Assembly (NCBI RefSeq): GCF_900105025.1
Contig: NZ_LT629759.1
Location: 1,302,001 to 1,366,000, forward strand
Direction: 5' to 3'
Length of the DNA stretch: 64,000 bases
Source: Parafannyhessea umbonata
GTDB lineage: Bacteria; Actinomycetota; Coriobacteriia; Coriobacteriales; Atopobiaceae
In this document: piece after piece, positions 61,028-64,000 of the stretch
How positions within the stretch are numbered: the first letter of the stretch is position 1
Layout: every line of letters starts with the position of its first letter
Notes under the pieces: generated by a model
Told to the model about the DNA's origin: nothing
The model's database searches: none
What the model saw: only the letters and a program-made list of their open reading frames with translations
Translations under genes and position numbers: made by a program

Positions 61028-61534
61028 CTATGCCGTCGCTGGAGTGCGGGTGATGTCTGCGAACGTAGCCCCGAGGAACTCTGCGAGACTCACCGGATTA
61101 AGTGTGAGCGACAGGCCCCTGCGCCCACCGGAGATGCCAATCTCGTCGAAAAGCTGTGCGGTCTCGTCGATGAGGGTCGGGAACTGCTTCTTCATGCCGA
61201 CGGGCGTGCACCCACCCCTGACGTAGCCCGTAAGCGGCTCGAGGTCCTTGATGGCAATCAGGGCAAGGGACTTCTCCCCAGCTACGGCTGCCGCCTTCTT
61301 GAAGTCCAGCTCCTCCGCGACCGGAATGCAGCACACGACGTGGTCGCCCGAGGGAGCCACGCATACAAGGGTCTTAAACTGGCTGTCGGGATCCTCCCCC
61401 GCCTCCTGCGCCATACGGAGGCCGAGGCCACGGGAGATGTCATCCTCTTCCTGCTCGTGCCACTCGTATGCGATGCCGCCCCTCTCGAGTTCGCGCATCG
61501 CGTTTGTCTTCTGGACCTTATCCTTCTTGGACAT
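61028..61534 (-). CDS. YbaK/EbsC-family aminoacyl-tRNA deacylase
   Basis: 168 residues from ATG 61534 (MSKKDKVQKTNAMRELERGG). YbaK signature: conserved Lys in QFKTLVCVAPSG, PVAEELDFKKAAAVAGEKSLALI and the loop YVRGGCTPVGMKKQFPTLID. Family members remove Cys mischarged on tRNA-Pro. Its ATG is 50 bp after the uvrA stop. Confidence 0.93.
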   Translation of the reverse strand: MSKKDKVQKTNAMRELERGGIAYEWHEQEEDDISRGLGLRMAQEAGEDPDSQFKTLVCVAPSGDHVVCCIPVAEELDFKKAAAVAGEKSLALIAIKDLEPLTGYVRGGCTPVGMKKQFPTLIDETAQLFDEIGISGGRRGLSLTLNPVSLAEFLGATFADITRTPATA

Positions 61535-61584
61535 CGCATCAAGCCCCTCTATTTTGCCAGCATCTGCCCACCAGAACGTGTTTT

Positions 61585-64000
<2,416 letters not shown>

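Overview
The window comes from a high-GC Gram-positive bacterium, most likely a member of the Coriobacteriia (Olsenella/Atopobium/Collinsella-like). The evidence is the very GC-rich, strongly G/C-third-position coding, WhiA next to RapZ and UvrC, and LPXTG-type surface proteins. This placement is inference; no search was run.

Left part, 1 to about 27,340: part of an integrative and conjugative element (ICE) with a Tn1549-like gene order, read mostly on the minus strand. From its right end inward it has an excisionase-like HTH protein, a two-domain HTH protein, a DnaC/IstB-like helicase loader, a PcfB/DUF3801 protein, a VirD4/TraG coupling protein, a Maff2-type small membrane protein, PrgI, a VirB4 ATPase, a glucosaminidase-NlpC/P60 wall hydrolase, an anchored protein, a TrbL/VirB6-like channel protein, a short conserved protein, a large LPKTG adhesin with a thioester domain and VaFE repeats, a small membrane protein and an ArdC-type antirestriction protein. 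Relaxase and integrase are not in view and should lie left of the window. The far left is an insertion-sequence pile-up: an IS21-family element splits an ISL3 transposase (5-bp target duplication), an IS3-family element follows, and a second IS21-family element splits an ICE gene that can be rebuilt exactly across a 5-bp duplication. Between these and ardC sits lower-GC cargo, an AAA ATPase plus an RloB-like protein, which resembles the RloAB/AbiL class of phage-defence pairs.

Right part, about 27,380 to 64,000: chromosome, all genes on the minus strand. tRNA-Val is followed by mnmA and a NifS/IscS cysteine desulfurase (thio-modification of tRNA), two tRNA-Gly/tRNA-Cys pairs each with its own promoter and terminator, a SpoIIE-type phosphatase with a STAS-HATPase fusion (partner switching), an ACT-domain protein, tRNA-Leu, an oligopeptide ABC transporter (oppABCDF), the glycolytic set gap-pgk-tpiA followed by secG, then whiA, rapZ, uvrC, a cell-wall group (ATP-grasp ligase, murJ, FemX-like transferase) in which hisI is embedded, the histidine operon (hisZ-hisG fusion, hisD, hisC, hisB, hisH, hisA, hisF), a YbaK-type deacylase, and uvrA running off the right edge.

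The most unusual signals are: (i) the 9-mer GGCGAGAAG (or its complement), which I counted about 15 times in the 36 kb chromosomal part, in several reading frames, in gaps and as a hairpin-forming inverted pair; (ii) an ordered operator-like array before gap; (iii) iteron-like repeats between the ICE replication-type genes; (iv) the RloAB-like cargo and a 24-residue peptide gene beside it; (v) the HisZ-HisG fusion; (vi) a cysteine desulfurase gene with a good ribosome site but no canonical start behind it.
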